The translations under genes and the position numbers were made by a program. A stretch of 64,000 nt of DNA from NZQO01 sp964639255 (GTDB taxonomy: Bacteria > Bacteroidota > Bacteroidia > Flavobacteriales > Flavobacteriaceae). This document shows, piece after piece, positions 63,474 through 64,000 of this stretch. Positions within the stretch are counted from its first letter, which is position 1. Every line of letters starts with the position of its first letter. The notes beneath the pieces are model-generated. The model was not told the origin of the DNA. It saw only the letters and a program-made list of their open reading frames with translations, and searched no databases. Where the stretch lies: the NCBI GenBank assembly GCA_964639255.1, contig CAZXDP010000003.1, positions 54,597 to 118,596 of the forward strand, in the 5' to 3' direction.

Positions 63474-64000
63474 ATGCTACGATTTTTAACGCTTCTTCTT
63501 TTATGTACAATGACCCAGGTATCTTGGGCCTCCTACCTTTTAATTCCTATGGATGCAGAAAGCCAGCGGGAGCATTTAAAAGCCTACGGAATTACTTATT
63601 GGACACTAGAACGTAATGCGAAGGTAAAGTGGTTGCTCAACTATAGGGGAGGTTCTTTTTTGCTGCCAAATTCTGAAGAAATACAGAAGGAATGCCAGAT
63701 AAGAGGTGTTTCGTTCGAGGTTATCTCAGACGCAAAGACCGAACAGATATTAGCCGAAATTGCGAGCCCCTCCCAAAATATGGAAGCCGTGGTGCTTGAG
63801 AAGGCGCCAAAAATTGCGGTGTATTCCCCAAAGGGCAACCAGCCTTGGGATGATGCCGTGACGATGGTGCTTACATATGCCGAAATTCCATACACTACCG
63901 TATATGATGAAGAGGTGCTCTCAGATCAATTATTGCTATACGATTGGCTGCATTTGCATCACGAGGACTTTACCGGTCAATATGGTAAATTCTACAGGGC
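63474..64000 (+). CDS. Asparagine-synthetase-B-like exported protein, N-terminal part (3' end outside window)
   Basis: The frame is open from ATG 63474 to the window end (175 codons). The first 20 residues look like a signal peptide (LRFLTLLLLCTMTQVSWAS). It then reads YLLIPMDAESQREHLKAYGITYWTL, WLLNYRGGSFLLP, KECQIRGVSFEVIS, VVLEKAPKIAVYSPKG and LHHEDFTGQYGKFYR. I recognise this as the conserved flavobacterial protein that databases label asparagine synthetase B. I see no N-terminal Cys nucleophile and no PP-loop in the visible part, so that label is doubtful and the real function is unknown. A signal peptide on a supposed amino-acid synthetase is also unexpected. Promoter unclear (TATCTTTA at 63427). 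Confidence 0.75.
   Translation, partial: MLRFLTLLLLCTMTQVSWASYLLIPMDAESQREHLKAYGITYWTLERNAKVKWLLNYRGGSFLLPNSEEIQKECQIRGVSFEVISDAKTEQILAEIASPSQNMEAVVLEKAPKIAVYSPKGNQPWDDAVTMVLTYAEIPYTTVYDEEVLSDQLLLYDWLHLHHEDFTGQYGKFYR

Overview
The window is chromosomal DNA from a member of the Flavobacteriaceae (phylum Bacteroidota). The evidence is a set of lineage-typical features: promoters of the Bacteroidota type (TAnnTTTG minus-7 box) before most transcription units, almost no Shine-Dalgarno sequences, the long Bacteroidota form of NusB, a PUR-alpha-like DUF3276 protein, BshC for bacillithiol, a two-subunit transketolase, SurA-type isomerases in a row, and a flavobacterial zeaxanthin operon. Coding density is high and no stretch above 300 bases lacks a gene. 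I saw no rRNA, CRISPR array, phage, transposon or integrase.

Layout. 1-3.7 kb: the 3' end of rimO, a sialidase-fold lipoprotein gene broken by one in-frame TGA, a small membrane protein, a glycosyltransferase and a 46-codon ORF. 3.9-15.6 kb: two large secreted M14 metallopeptidases on the minus strand enclose bshC, guaA, a LysM/substrate-binding protein, an OsmC protein, and DUF922 and DUF3820 proteins. 15.7-24 kb: DUF3276, an ABC exporter, an amino-acid dehydrogenase, nusB, a DUF1573 lipoprotein, yajC, pepT, pyrD and a LysE-type exporter broken by a one-base frameshift. 24-33.5 kb: HMG-CoA lyase, a 5'-nucleotidase-like lipoprotein and a haem-binding-domain protein, then a four-gene unit (DUF4856 lipoprotein, imelysin-like lipoprotein, vitamin-K-dependent-carboxylase-like HTTM protein, TonB-dependent receptor) behind a promoter flanked by two near-identical 19-bp dyads. 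33.5-46.2 kb: guaB, an OmpH-like chaperone, SRPBCC, three periplasmic folding factors, MoxR, an acyltransferase, aconitase and a TlpA thioredoxin. 46.2-50.7 kb: a minus-strand merR-crtI-crtB-crtZ-crtY unit that should make zeaxanthin from GGPP. 50.9-64 kb: tRNA-Leu(GAG), a patatin, tRNA-Lys(TTT), aroK, a phosphoribosyltransferase, an S4 protein, a TSP3-repeat lipoprotein, split transketolase, tgt, an LptF/LptG permease, an EamA transporter, accA, dnaB, an outer-membrane barrel and the start of an asparagine-synthetase-B-like gene.

Most striking points. (1) The carotenoid unit has two dyads with the same geometry, TGTTTA-N18-T(A/G)AACA, one before merR and one over the crtI start. The MerR protein carries a C-terminal cobalamin-binding domain, so a CarH-like, possibly light-responsive circuit is plausible. 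(2) The HTTM protein keeps the lysine that I align to the catalytic Lys of human gamma-glutamyl carboxylase. It sits between metal-acquisition-type genes behind an apparent metal-repressor promoter, and I consider this unit the best candidate for an undescribed system. (3) A strong terminator and the nusB promoter overlap physically. (4) Two otherwise normal genes carry single-base lesions, one exactly at a canonical -1 slippery heptamer.
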